DNA from: Penelope pileata
Taxonomy: Eukaryota > Chordata > Aves > Galliformes > Cracidae
Direction of reading: 5' to 3'
Length of the DNA: 64,000 bases
NCBI GenBank assembly: GCA_013396635.1
Contig: WBMW01000076.1
Span: forward strand, 222,217-286,216
Below the pieces are notes generated by a model. The model searched no databases and had not been told where the DNA came from. It was given only the letters and a program-made list of their open reading frames with translations. Of this stretch, positions 48,701 to 61,000 are shown piece after piece (the first letter of the stretch is position 1; the number at the start of each line of letters is the position of its first letter). The position numbers and the translations under genes are program-made.

Positions 48701-51700
48701 TTGTTTTCAGCTGGGGGCTACGTTCAGTGCCTCTCTGGTTACTTAATGATGCTGCAATTTTTCGCTTAGCCCAAAAGGAGTTGACAGGTTTCTGTGTCAC
48801 TGTGAGCAATAAGGATTCAAATTAATCCTCCTAACCAATTTTCACCCATGCACCTCCACCACTCTTTGGTGGTGGTTCAAAATGGAGGTATCAGACCTTG
48901 CAGAGTGCCTTTCTCAAAGGACATCAGGCAGATGTGACAGAGGAGCTAAGCTGGGAGATCCCTTTCACCTACTGCAAGAGCAAGGTAACTACATCAGTCG
49001 GAAAGATTTATTTAATTATTTATTTATTCTGTAGCAAAAAGTATGTACGTCAGCAGTGGGAAAGAAAGGAAGCTTTAAAGTCCATCCATCCACCTTCTCA
49101 AAAAGGTTTTCTGTCTTTCCTAACCCCCAATCATCATCAGCTGCCGTCCTGTTTTTTCCTGTCTCTCGAAGATACTCAGCAGATTTGGCAGTGAGAGCAG
49201 TTTTGAATGGCAGCCTTGAGCCTTCCTGCTCAGAGCACTTCCTTGTGGGTGTGTTTTGAAAGTTTTCTGCTAGATCTGCAACTGATAAAAAATTCTCTGT
49301 GGCTGAACTGTGTGTAAGTTTACATTCCAGTTACATTCTGTAAAATTTCAGCCTCACGAGACAAGGGAAAAATTGCCACCTGAGATTCACAAGATGTTAT
49401 AATATCTGAAAAGCACATCTGCTTCCTGATATTTGTTGGTATTCTAGAAAAAAAGAGAAAAAGAGGGGAGGGGAGAAACTACTTTTGCTACATAAAGAAC
49501 CAAGTGATATCTCAAATGATAGCTTTGAGGATACTACGGTAAGTAAATCAAGTAGATACCCTGCAGCATCCTTGTCCTCATTCAATGTTCCATAGGGAGC
49601 AAAGTGAGTAATATTGAGATGAAAGATTAAATAAAAGCTGTAGAGATAAACGAGGTGTGTAAATACTGAGGGTGCAGTTAGTGACACAAACTGACACAAA
49701 TGCACCTCCCAAGGAATTGTCTTTGCTCTGCCTTCCCTGTCCAGTATTTCAGACCTTACCCTTGCTAATCATCCGTGACTGTCTAATCAGAAACCATTAT
49801 CGTGGTAAAGGCATCACATTAGCTAAAGTACGCTGTTAATTACGTTGCAGCAAAACATGAGCGACTGCAGTTGCGGAGACATTTCATAGACTACCTTTCA
49901 TTGTGTTTTCGCTGGGTAATAACAAGACGAATATTGCTGCAGTTATTGCTGGTAACAACAGCACAAGATAGAAGGCAGCAAACCTGAACCAACTGCAGAA
50001 GTACCCTAGACAGGTTCATTCAGGGGGCTGATGAATACCTAGGTAAAGATAAAAATAAGCATCTAATTTTATTTTATATCTTTTGTATATTTGTTTTTGA
50101 ATAGGTTTGCATATGTTGAAGATGCATCTTTCAGGTCTGGTTTATAGCCACCCTTACTGCTTTTCTAATACACCTAACCACACCAACCATGTTGATCACT
50201 TTTAATCACAGACCAAACAGCTAAAGTGCAGTTCACATTTCCTTTTTCTTGGCAGTATTTATCCTTATTTTCTTGGACAAGACTAGCTTGATTCAATATA
50301 GTAACTGCAGCCAGCAGTCCATCTCAGAACAATTTGGTTTTGCACTGATAAAGAAGTTTCACAGTTTTTGTTGCACTTAAGCTTTTAAAACCTTTCCATG
50401 AAACTGGGATTGACAAAATGTGTGTACATTAAAAAAAAAAAAAGAGCTCCAAAAACTTTTTGCTTGGAAGAGGTAAGACTGGACAGTATGATAATAAGAG
50501 CATTTCCTGGAAATGTAAGAGGCTGTAAACCCCTAACAGAATAATGTCACCTTTAACGTGGATGACACAAATTTAGCTAATCAGATCTCAAAATACAGGG
50601 GGAGAATGAAAAATACTCCCATCTAATATGGGGCACTGAGGCAAACTTTTTTTGACTTCTTTTTATATTTTTTATTTTTATATTTTGATTTCTTTTTATA
50701 TGTTTATACTCTTTTTATATAACTAAGAAGTCCACAGCTATTTGGTAATTTTATTTTGCACCTTCGTTACTCTTATATCTTTAGCTCAGCAGCACTGCCA
50801 TGCAATATTATGTAATCTGGCGTGTTTGCTCTTTGGAAATTACTGTGAAGATCTGAGTTTTAGAAATAACAGATCCACGCCCAACCCTAATTTGAAAGCT
50901 GAGAGGTGACATTTGGAACTATGTACTGATATTGTGGCTCTGATTAGTTTCTTGTAGTTAATCCTTGAAAGATAAGTTGCTGGAAGTACATATCACTGCA
51001 CTACTGTCATCATGCTGTGAAAAGTTGAAACTATAGCTTCCAGTCAGTTCTCCAGCTAAACAACAGTGCTGGAAAATTGACTCTGACCTAATGGCAGTCA
51101 ATTAATGTATTAACTTGCATGTTTCTATCGTTTCACCTCATCACTGCTCTAAAGAACGTAGCCAAAAGGGAATACATTTAATTCTGAACTGGTAGATGTT
51201 TTCAAGGTTTAAACTATCTTGTAAGTATGTTCCTTTAAGAAAAGGTTGCTTTTTATTCTTTCTAAGACAAAGAAAAGGGGGAGGGGAACTAAAAATTCTT
51301 AGCAGAGCTCACCAGGTTTATGGCATCGGTAGGATATGTAGTGTATTTTTCCTAAATATACCATCATATCTATTAGTAGAAAGATGTAGAAATGATTACA
51401 TATTACCAAAGGGCATACTGTTAGTTGATTTCTTTGATCCAAGATCAATTAATGGTTATAAAAGATATTAATTCAAAACACTTGTACTGCCCTTAAGGTG
51501 CAGAGTCATCATATAGCTTCCAAGTAAAGTCACCATCCTATTAGATTTCTTCTGCTGGCAGCTGCTTTCTTGAAGGTAATTCTTTCAAGGAACTTGACAA
51601 TCTTGGTACTTAGAAAAGCTCCACATTGCAAATGGGGAAGGTAAAAATTACCTCTAATCTTGTATTTCTGTTATAAAAGCCCTTTTCAGTCTTCTCATAC

Positions 51701-52324
51701 AAAGTGCTGGAATAAATGTAGTGTGATGCTGATATTTTATATAATAAATCTATGCCTGGAGTGTTCATCGTGGAAAAAAGAGTTCTTCAGTCTGGGAGAA
51801 TTCCCTCCTTCCAGGAGCATGACTTACCCTGTGAGCATGACTCTTGTTGGAGGTAGACTAATACTGAAAACAAAATTTTCTCTGTGTGTGCGTGTAAATG
51901 TGGAAGAGAGAAAGAAGAGAGGAGGCAATAGGGTGGCCGGCTGCAGTGCACTGATGTAGATACTCAAACAAGAGCTGGAAATTTTCATGGCTGCATTTCT
52001 CTGCATCCTTTCTGAATTTTAGTCAGAAGTGACTGTGAAGAAGTCCCACATTAAATGCAAGGTTAGTAAAAAGGTGGGCACTGCTCAATCTTGTTGTCTG
52101 CGCATGTTAAGTATCCTAAGGATACATCTCTTTGTTGTGCCCTTGGATCACTTTGTGTCATACATGGGGTAAGAACTGTGAAACATCTTTATATATACGA
52201 GCCTGGCCCCTCTGCTTTTGTGCTTCTAAGGCATAGTTATATCAGTATTCCTTCTATGTCAGTTATGTCCAACAGAACCTAAATATCTGTTCCTCATGAT
52301 CAAAGTCCATTTATAAACTGAGCA
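45793..52324. other. Long unique stretch with a candidate conserved element
   Basis: No mobile element was recognised over 6.5 kb. It contains a T-rich low-complexity patch with repeated TTTTTATAT words (50648-50722) and A13 near 50430-50442. The block at 49765-49985 keeps many CpGs and homeodomain-type TAAT cores in AT-rich surroundings and looks like a regulatory element (see findings). No exon could be supported. Confidence 0.45.
50648..50722 (+). repeat. T-rich low-complexity patch
   Basis: Several imperfect copies of CTTTTTATAT / TTTTTATTTTTATAT in tandem. It is likely slippage-derived. Confidence 0.8.
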
Positions 52325-53290
52325 CTCCCAGGGATCGGTGCTGGGTCTGATCTCGTTCAATATCTTCATCAGTCACCTGGATAAAGGGATAGAGTCCACT
52401 CTCAGCAAGTTTGCTGATGATACGAAGCTGGGAGGAGTGGCTGACACACCAGAAGGCTGTGCTGCCATTAAGCGAGACCTGAACAGGCTGGAGAGTTGGG
52501 CAGAGAAGAACCTGATGAGGATCAACAAAGGCAAGTGTAGAGTCCTGCACCTGGGGAGGAATAACCCCATGCATCAATACACATCAGTACAGGATGACCT
52601 GCTGAAGAGAAGCTTTGCAGAGAAGGACCTGGGTGTCCTGGTAGACAGCAGGTTGGCCATGAGGCAGCAGTGTGCCCTGGAGGCCAAGAAGGCCAATGGT
52701 ATCTTGGGATGCATTAAAAAGACCATGGCCTGCAGGTCAAGGGAGGTGATCCTCCCCCTTTACTCTGCCCTGGTGAGGCCTCACCTGGAGTACTGCGTCC
52801 AGTTCTGGGCTCCCAGTACAAAAAAAGACAGGGATCTCCTGGAGAGAGTCCAGCAAAGGGCCACAAAGATGACTGGGGGCCTGGAGCGTCTCCTGTCTGA
52901 GGAAAGGCTGAGGGACCTGGGTCTGTTCAGCCTGGAGGAAACTGAGAGGGGATCTTATCAATCCTTATAAATATCTAAAATGTGGGAGGCAAAGGGATGG
53001 GACCAGGCTCTTCTTAGTGATGTGCACTGATAGGAGAAGGAGCAATGGCCAAGAACTGGAACACAGAAAGTTCCACACAAACATGTGTAACAACTTCTTT
53101 ACAGTGAGGGTGAAAGAGTACTGGAACAGGCTCCCCAGGGAGGCTGTGGAGTCTCCTTCTCTGGAGATATTCAAGACCCATCTGGACACCTACCTGTGGT
53201 GAGCCACTGTAGGGAACCTGCTTTGACAGGGGGTTGGACTCGATAATCTCTAGAGGTCCCTTCCAACCCCTGCAATTCTGTGATTCTGTA
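52325..53290 (+). mobile_element. CR1 LINE, sense, RT C-terminus to 3' tail
   Basis: The element begins abruptly at CCCAGGGATCGGTGCTGGGT (5' truncation inside the RT), runs through the RT catalytic motif, the C-terminal domain and the 3' UTR, and ends with GCAATTCTGTGATTCTGTAA, the CR1 tail of two 8-bp repeat units at 53273-53290. It is one of the best-preserved copies here. Its 3' end faces that of the antisense copy at 54783, about 1.5 kb away. CR1 insertions usually lack target-site duplications and none was seen. Confidence 0.95.
52338..52970 (+). pseudogene. CR1 ORF2 reverse transcriptase, C-terminal part
   Basis: A 210-codon open frame encodes the end of the RT domain and the region after it. 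The catalytic motif C is intact as FADD at residues 25-28 (52410-52421), followed by TKLGG, with the palm/thumb sequence around LESWAEKNLMRINKGKC and the LVRPHLEYCVQFWAP block behind it. ORF2 proteins of this family normally carry an endonuclease and RT motifs A-B upstream. All of that is absent, so no enzyme can be made. The frame ends at ERGSYQSL then TAA at 52968. Downstream the ancestral coding sense continues in another frame (NRLPREAVESPSLEIFKTHL at about 53123-53190). Confidence 0.9.
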
Positions 53291-54782
53291 ACGAGGGTTA
53301 CTGCCTTGCCCTACCGAGTGCTCTTTATTAGCCCATGGATGTGTATATATGATATTTACCACATGATGCCAGTATTCCATTGAATATATCCCTATTGGGG
53401 TGGCAGGAACAACAAATGACAAGTAGTTTTATGTATTTATTTAAATGACGTGTCTTTGTTCCTGTCAGAGCAGCGTTGCTGCAAGTCGCTTGCAGGAAGG
53501 TTCTGCCAGCAGAATGACAGTCAGAGAGCAAATGTGAAACTGCACTGCAATCCTTTTGGGATATGCATTTTCAATTTGTTTTCTATGAGCGCTGGCACCT
53601 GCACATTAAGCACATCATTCAGCCTAGCCCTCATCAACAAAACACTTAAGGATTTGGCTAAGTGCTCTCTTCAACTGGGGCCTTCAACTCCAATTCTGAG
53701 TTCACTGCAGTCAGTGTGAGCTCTGACAAGAGCCAAAAGTGGAGCAGCCCCCGCCCTCTGGCTTCAATGAATATGAAGTGTCCTTAAAAGTTTCTGTTTT
53801 ACTTTGCTAACCTTGACTGTCAAAATGTCCTCCTAGTTTAACTCTCCTGAAAGTGCTGTTCTTTGCCATGCCTTATTTTTTCTGCCTCTTGACATATTAA
53901 GTGAAGGACTAATGTGCCCTGCAATGTTTTCCTTTGTTTTTTGGGGAGAGCTATTCCCATCCTCATGGATGCAGAAGCCCTGTGGAGGTCCGTGCAGCAG
54001 AAGCCTGTGCAGCCCTGCAGCCCTCACACATTTGCAGCTGCAACAAAATCCATTTGGTGCCATTTTGTGCGGCACCTTTGTGCTGCCCCAGTTGAGTGGT
54101 GAGGAACGTGGGCCTCTCTTTCTCTCATCTGTTTTATAATGTTTTTACCTACTGCTAACTCCAATGACCCCAGATCTTTACAGGAAAAGATGGCACATTT
54201 GTACATCCAGAGACTGCTTCCTCTATTTTTGGTAAATTTGAAATATTTCTAGCATTATTTTATCATTGAAGGCTGAGAAGGACTCATAAATGAGGTAAAC
54301 GCAGACTTATTCTGAACTATAGCACCCAACCCTTATCCATTTAAATGAGAATTAGGTGCATGCTTAAATGCCTTTACGAATTAAGTCTGAAATTAAGTCC
54401 CAGCAAATTAGTTATACTTTTCCTCTGGATCTACAAGCAAAGGCTCTTAGTAGAAAATAGAGAAGGAGGATACTGTGGCCATATTTAAAGTATTAAAGAT
54501 GACAACATTTTCAACTTGTTTAGTTCTAAAACTGCATTTTAATTTACTTCTGGGAGTGTTAGTGCTTTCAGAAGTATGGCTTTAAAAAGCAATTACTTTT
54601 TGAGTTAATCATCTACTGTATTAATATGTAAGTCAGATCAAGTGCAAATTGCTTTTTAGAAGTTTCTAGATCAAAAAGCTTGTTTTAACTAGGTCTGGCT
54701 TTTCCCCTCAGGTTTAATAACTTTCTACTCACCAAGAGATGTCAAAGTTCTCCTTTTCTAGTGCAAATATGGCAAGAGAAAG
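53291..54782. other. Unique spacer between facing CR1 copies
   Basis: No repeat was recognised. 53460-53720 is moderately GC-rich, with an octamer-like ATATGCAT and a CACCTG E-box, and might be regulatory. The frames on both strands at 53833-54139 overlap each other and show no family resemblance. Confidence 0.45.
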
Positions 54783-55822
54783 CATCACAGAATCACCGAA
54801 TTGCAGGGGTTGGAAGGGACCTCTGGATATCACCTAGTCCAACTAGGTTGGACAGGAAAGTGCTCAGGCAGGTTTTGAATATCTCTAGAGAAGGACACTC
54901 TGCAATCTCTCTAGGCAGCCTGTTTCTGTGCTCTGTGACCCTCAAAGTAACGAAGTTTTTCCTCATGTTCAGTTCCGGTTTGTGCCCATTGCCCCTTGTT
55001 CTATTGCTAGGCACCACTGAAAAGAGCCCAGACACATCCACTTGACTCCCGCCCTTAGCTATTTATATGCATTGGTAAGATCCCCTCTCAGTCTTCTCCA
55101 GGCTGAAAAGCCCCAGGTCTCTCAGCCTTTCCTCATAAGGGAAATGCTCCAAGCCCCTCATCTTTGTGGCCCTCTGCTGGACTCTCTCTAGAAGTTCCCT
55201 GTCTTTCTTAAACTGAAGAACCCTCTACCACGAGAGCAGAATAGAGCATGAGGACCACCTCCCTCGACCTGCTGGCAGTACTCTTTTTAATGCACCCCAG
55301 GATACCGTTGGCCTTCTAGGCCACCAGGGCACACTGCTGGCTCATGGCCAACCTGTTGTCCACCAAGACGCACAGGTCCTTCTCCACAGAGTTCCTCTCC
55401 AGCAGCTCTGCCCCTAAGCTGTACTGATGCATGCGGTTATTCCTCCCCACACTTGCCCTTGTTGATCCTCATCAGGTTCCTCTCTGCCCAACTCTCCAGC
55501 CTGTTCAGGTCTCGCTGAATGGCAGCACAGCCTTCTGGCACGCCAGCCACTCCTCCCAGCTTTGTACCATCGGCAAACTTGCTGAGGATGGATTCTGTCC
55601 CTTTATCCAGGCCATTGATGAAGATGTTGAACAAGATCAGGTCCAATACTGACTCCTGGGAAACACCACTAGCTATAGGCCTCCAACTAGACTCTGTGCC
55701 GCTGATCACAACCCTCTGAGCTCTGTCAATCATCCAGTTCCCCATCCACCTTACTGTCCACTTGCCTGTCCCATACCTCCTAAGCTTACCCACAAGGATG
55801 TTATGGAAGACATATGTTCCTA
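54783..55822 (-). mobile_element. CR1 LINE, antisense, 3' tail to RT domain
   Basis: It begins with CATCACAGAATCACCGAATT, the complement of the CR1 tail, then GGGGTTGGAAGGGACC, and proceeds through the 3' UTR and ORF2 C-terminus into the RT before stopping near 55822 (after the complement of a KLRRYGTG region). A deletion near 55215-55235 removes the codons corresponding to VRPHLEYCVQFWAP in the sense copy at 52325. It shares with that copy the same early ORF2 stop. It is more complete at the 5' side than the facing copy. Confidence 0.95.
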
Positions 55823-55835
55823 TGTTTATTGCCAT
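55437..55835 (-). pseudogene. CR1 ORF2 reverse transcriptase fragment with mutated catalytic motif
   Basis: The minus-strand frame encodes the RT region around motif B (SGVSQESVLDLILFNIF, where family members have SGVPQGSVLGP-type sequence) and motif C. Motif C reads FADG (complement of 55566-55577) in place of FADD, so the second catalytic aspartate that binds metal is lost. Motif B changes Gly to Glu and Asp at two places. The frame then continues through LESWAERNLMRINKGKC. Upstream RT motifs and the endonuclease are missing. The copy is dead. The first residues at about 55823-55835 probably lie outside the element. Confidence 0.85.
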
Positions 55836-57714
55836 TGAAATGGCATCTACATAGCAGTATTTTCATTTCTGAATGTAATTAATGATTTACATAATATTTA
55901 ATGACAGTATATTTAATAAAAATTTAAGAAGATTAAAGTTCATGACCGTTATTGAATTAATCTCCCACTTTCAAGTTGTATATCACAGCTGAAGCATTCA
56001 TTTTAAAATGTAAGTTGCATCCTCAGCAAAATATTTCAATCAATTTATATTTATATTCTGAAGTTACTCTCATTCTGCGTGTCTCTGCTTTTATTCTACT
56101 ATAGAAGCAGTGTGAGGTTAACCAGGATTTAAAGGAAATACAATAGACAATTATGTATTCCACTGCATGCCTGAACCATTTGCGATCTTGAGTGATATTG
56201 AATTTTGGAAAACTGAATTTCTAATTGAACTACAGGAAATATTTGGCCTCATAACATTATATAGAGGATAAAAAGTGTTGTACAAAGTTCAATCTTTTTT
56301 TTATCAGTCTTAAGCAAGGCAGTTTGTTACCTTTCAACCTTCAGTAGAATTCAGCTAGAAGGAGAGATGAGTACAGTTAATGCCAGCAATAAGCCCTCCG
56401 CCTCAATTAGAAGTAAATAAGAGACTTGGATAAATAAGATATTTTTAGCTCCTCTTGATGAACTTCATTCTGAGACAGAAAAAAGCCCTGACTAGAAAGG
56501 TCTCATAGCCAGTAGCAGTCACTTCTGGGAATTCTTAAAGGATAGGTGAAGTGCCATAAACTGACAACATCATTGCTGTTTGTTTTTTTCTTTTATTTTC
56601 TTTTCCGTAGGGGCAACAATAATGAGAAGAGGAGCAAGGGAGCTCCATACCACTCAGCAAACTTTAATACTCAGAAAAACTCTGAAACAAATAATTCAGC
56701 AAAACCTATTCAGAACAAACAGGAAAATTATAATGAGATGTGTTGCCACCAACTCTCTTTTCACGTAACTTGTTCTTGGTAAATCCAACTAACTCTCTTT
56801 ATACTGGGGAAAGCCTTTGTAGATAGGAAGGGAGCTGTGAATATTTTATGACTTGGTTCTTTCTTTCACTAATTCTTTTCACTATCTGTAACATGGTATT
56901 CACAGCTACAGAATCATAGTTTAGATGAAACAACCCTTGCCTGCAAGCAAAATCATGAACAAGAAATACATTTCAGTAGTTTCTTGACAAACAGGAGATA
57001 TGTATTTATGTAGCTCTATGAGCATTTGTCTTCACTCTAATCTCATTGGTGTTTTTACTAACAGATTGAGTGAAGAGCTAGATAGGGTGCTAATATTAAA
57101 AAAGTCAGAAGTACTACAGTTATGCTGCAGGGCAGAAATGAGTTGAAATTAGAGAAATAATCTGAAAAAAAATGTGCATCTAATAAAAACAACTGCAAAG
57201 TGCAATACATAAGCAGGAATAATCAAATAGTAGGGAATGGGAAGCACCTGATTAAAGAGCAGTTCTCCCAGGAATATCTAGGCATTAAAATGGATTTTGA
57301 GCTGAGCGTGCAACTGAAAGAAAGGGAAATAACATTCTGGCATAAATAAATCTGCAAGTACAACCAGCACACAAAGCAGTCCTTTGGTTCTGCTCAGTAA
57401 TGCTGAGACCCCCTGCTGCAGTCCTTGGTCAAGTCTTCAGCAGCCATTTCAGGAAAGATTTGGACTAACCAGTATTCAAGTAAAAGTAATAAAAACAATA
57501 AGAAATTTCTTAAACGTGTCTGAAAGGAAGAGTCGAAGACTGCTTAGTCCAAGGAGGGAAGGATGTAGGATGTGATAACATCTCCAAGTATGTAAAAGTC
57601 TGCCTTGAAAAAGAGAATAATATGTCAAGGGTGGTGAACAGACTATGGATGTACTGTTTCATTGCAATAGGTTGCCTGAAGGACTGCAGGTCTCACTAAG
57701 TGGAAATGTTTCTG
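55836..57714. other. Unique AT-rich spacer
   Basis: No mobile element or gene was recognised. The frames at 56546-56782 start in a T-rich run and have no family resemblance. Confidence 0.5.
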
Positions 57715-58037
57715 AACAGGCTGGAAAAGGTTCTCTCCAGAGTCATTATAGGCAGGCAGAATCTGTTTGAGTTCCTGTCCAGCTTTACCTCTCTGGACTC
57801 CTTTGAGCAAGACCAAAACAGACAGGGTGNCTGTCCCCACTGACCACCGAAAAGAGGTTCCCCACCTCCATTTGCCTCCCACAACTAAGATACTTGTAAA
57901 CATGGATCAGGTAAAATGTTTCAACAGGCTGGAAAAGGTTCTCTCCAGAGTCATTATAGGCAGGCAGAATCTGTTTGAGTTCCTGTCCAGCTTTACCTCT
58001 CTGGACTCCTTTGAGCAAGACCAAAACAGACAGGGTG
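57715..58037 (+). repeat. Exact 115-bp direct duplication flanking an N
   Basis: Bases 57715-57829 and 57923-58037 are identical over all 115 positions (both start AACAGGCTGGAAAAGG and end AGACAGGGTG). The first copy ends directly at the single N at 57830. The 92 bases between the copies are different and unique. Similarity also extends a little leftward (AAATGTTTC before both, with a 2-base difference). Perfect identity in otherwise diverged DNA suggests an assembly false duplication or unresolved haplotype, or a very recent tandem duplication of 208 bp. Confidence 0.95.
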
Positions 58038-61000
58038 ATATAATATATGCACAAATAATTACTTTTGCTTGTGTTTTGCTTCATGTTACTACTGAAAAAT
58101 TTAAATTGTCATCTGGCTTGACCTGTCTCCTTCCAAAGTTCATGTATTAATTAATATTATACAGTCAAGAAAACATTTTTTTTTTTTTACCTTTTTCTTT
58201 CATTTTTGTGGATGAGGCTTTTCCAGATATTGTCTGTGAATAAGGAAATCAAATATATATATAGTCTACACTCACTGTTATTTCTACTTTTTTCTTGTGT
58301 TTATTTGTTTCTTGAGCAAATGCAGATACTTTCTTAACCACATACTTTCATTCCAGAGATCAGAACAGAAAATTCCAAACACCAACAGATTTGAACATAA
58401 CTTTTTATTTGATCAGACTCTCATTTGCTACAGAAAAGCAAATTATTGCTTTATTTTGCTTACAAAAATTTGTTGTGAAAATGTGTCCTGCGCTTTTTGT
58501 ACAAATCTTGTTTCTTGGAAGAACTCCTACTGCACAAATTGATGATTTCAAAAATATTTTGGTTTTACTGGAAGTATTTTCTGGTTCCAATTCTAATTAA
58601 ATTAGGTTCCAACTTAATTTTACACCATTGGTAATGCCTGAGGAGTGAATATGTGTATTTTTTGTCCACATATTCAATTTGTTTGTAATTTTCTCTTAGG
58701 TGAGTTTCAATGAGTCCCATTTCTGCAAATGCTAAAATTGATCTCTTTTATCATGAAAAGTGTATACATTCCTTCTGTGGAGTTTGAGATTGTACAGAAA
58801 GTATTATTCCTTAGGTATTCAGTTTCTCATGTGATTAGTCACATATTTATGACTCTTCTCTTATATCTTCTCTCAAATGAGACATAGTATTTAGATTATT
58901 GCAGATGGCAGCAACATCTGAATCAGTCATGCAAAGCACTAGCTGTTTTCTCATATAGGGCGTAGATATGAGACCTTTGCAAATACTCTTTCACAAGTTA
59001 AATTGGCCTTTAAAGTGGTGATAAGGAAAGGAAGGGAGTTCAAAAATAGCTGAAAAATCAGCAAGTAACTGGTGGTGTCACTTTTGCAGGATTAGTAGAT
59101 CCCTTCATGGTGTGGAATGCATGAAATCCTAATGTAAAGTTTACTCATCTGAAACCTTATTCACTCTTTGGTCAACTTCAGTGTTGCATTGGCAATCACT
59201 GTCTGGCTTTCTGTGATGGGGAGAGAGCTGTTGTACTCCTTTGCTTTTCTAGGGGTCATGCTAGGACCTGAGGCAAAACAAACCATTGGGGACCACCTGA
59301 AATAGCTGCACATTTACTCCTGCCCTGTTGGGAACTGTATCCATGCCACTATTTCATAAGAAGATGTACAACTGAAGCAAGTCCTGCTAGGTTTTTCTGT
59401 CTTTTACATCAAATGACACATTAAACAACAAAAGTTTGCTGAAACCATCAAGGGGAAAACATGCATCTTTGATCCACCTTCTTCTCTCCGTGGATGTTGT
59501 GACTGTATGATGATGTGTAAGCTCAGTGAGTATTTTATTCATGCCCAAGATGAACTGCAAGTTAGTGCAGCTGATTGCCCCTCCCAAGGAGAAAGGGCTG
59601 GGAGCTCTTCTGAGAGGAGAATTTAGGGAGGTCTTCCTTCAAAAACAAAGATTTGGAGCTCAGATCTTGAAAGGTATTTAAGAATCTGAAGATGAAAGCA
59701 AACATATGGTAGTTTATCCACAGCACCTGGGCATTACTTTGGTGCCTAGCAGCCCAGCCTGGCCCCTAGAATGAACCAATGAACTTAGGATGGGACATCT
59801 GTGTGTTGTGTTTAGCTTCAAGACAAATTGCCTCAAGTGGGCCCCCTTACCACACAGCTGGTCTCACTGGTTTTTCAGGGGACTCATAAAGTTCTCAGCA
59901 GCTTGGTGTGTTGCGTTTTCCGTTTGAAGCTCTCTGATGGTTGCCATGCGTCCCACTTGGGAGCATGTTGCCCAAGCCCACTCTCCTACTTTAGACTCAG
60001 TGAGGTGTCATGCTTCACAAAAAGAGGCATGTGGGTCAGGAAGGGAATCCATGGATACTTGTGGTTATACAGCCCTGAACAGCACTCTGTTAAACTGATG
60101 TAGGTGCACAGGTTTTGCCAGTCCAGATCAAAGCTTTGACAGAAATGCTTGGGTCTCTCTGTATGGGCTTACAGAGATGGGCTCACAGTCTGTAACGCCT
60201 TCATGCAACATAACACTTCCTACCCAAACCAGCCCCTCTCTGAGACCTGCGATACTGACATCAACAACTAGAAAGACTCATCATCAGAAGAGTGGGACCA
60301 TGACTCAGATTTTTTACTCATTAGTTGATGATCTTCTTACCAACTGTTGAGAACCTTATCAGCTTTCTCTCTCACTTTTACAGCCCACTTGTGTAAAAAA
60401 TGAAGGCTTTAATAGGGTGTTTTGCATTAAAATTGAGATAAACAGTGTGTTTGCTGGAAGAAGAACAAGGCAAAATAAGGCAGATCTTCAACTGATATAA
60501 ATTTGTCACAGCTCTATAAAGATAATGAAACTATCACTAATTTAAATTAGCTAAGATTTGTATCTTATGCAGACTCCTTTACAGATGTTCTTTGTGGAGC
60601 TAAGCAGGGACACTGGTGACAACATGCAGTCCTGACAGCTTCCAACACATGCCTCGAGTACAATCTGAATCATGTTTCCACTGAAGATCACTGATAGACA
60701 AAAATTAGTTATAAGTAAAAGGCTGAATTTCTGTAATTTCTCCTGGTCTGGCTTTTGGCACTCTAGGACACAGCTGTTCCACATTTTGCCTTCTCAGTTG
60801 TTCATGACTGCTTGGAATTTTTCTCATGCAATTAAGATTCCTGTGTTCACTCCAGATCTGGCTAGGATCCATTACACCCTCTCTGGCATTCATCTCTTCC
60901 TTGTCTCCTCCTAGCTCTTGTTTGTTGGTGTTGAGGAGGGGTTTTCTTGTCTTTTAAGCCTCTTTTAACATTTCATCTCCATATCTCAGTCACTTCTTCC

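Noticed and set aside
54761..55045. 94-codon plus-strand frame
   Set aside because: Lies on the antisense of the CR1 3' end and has no independent coding signal.
55431..55719. Plus-strand frames over the antisense CR1
   Set aside because: Shadows of the minus-strand RT frame of the same element.
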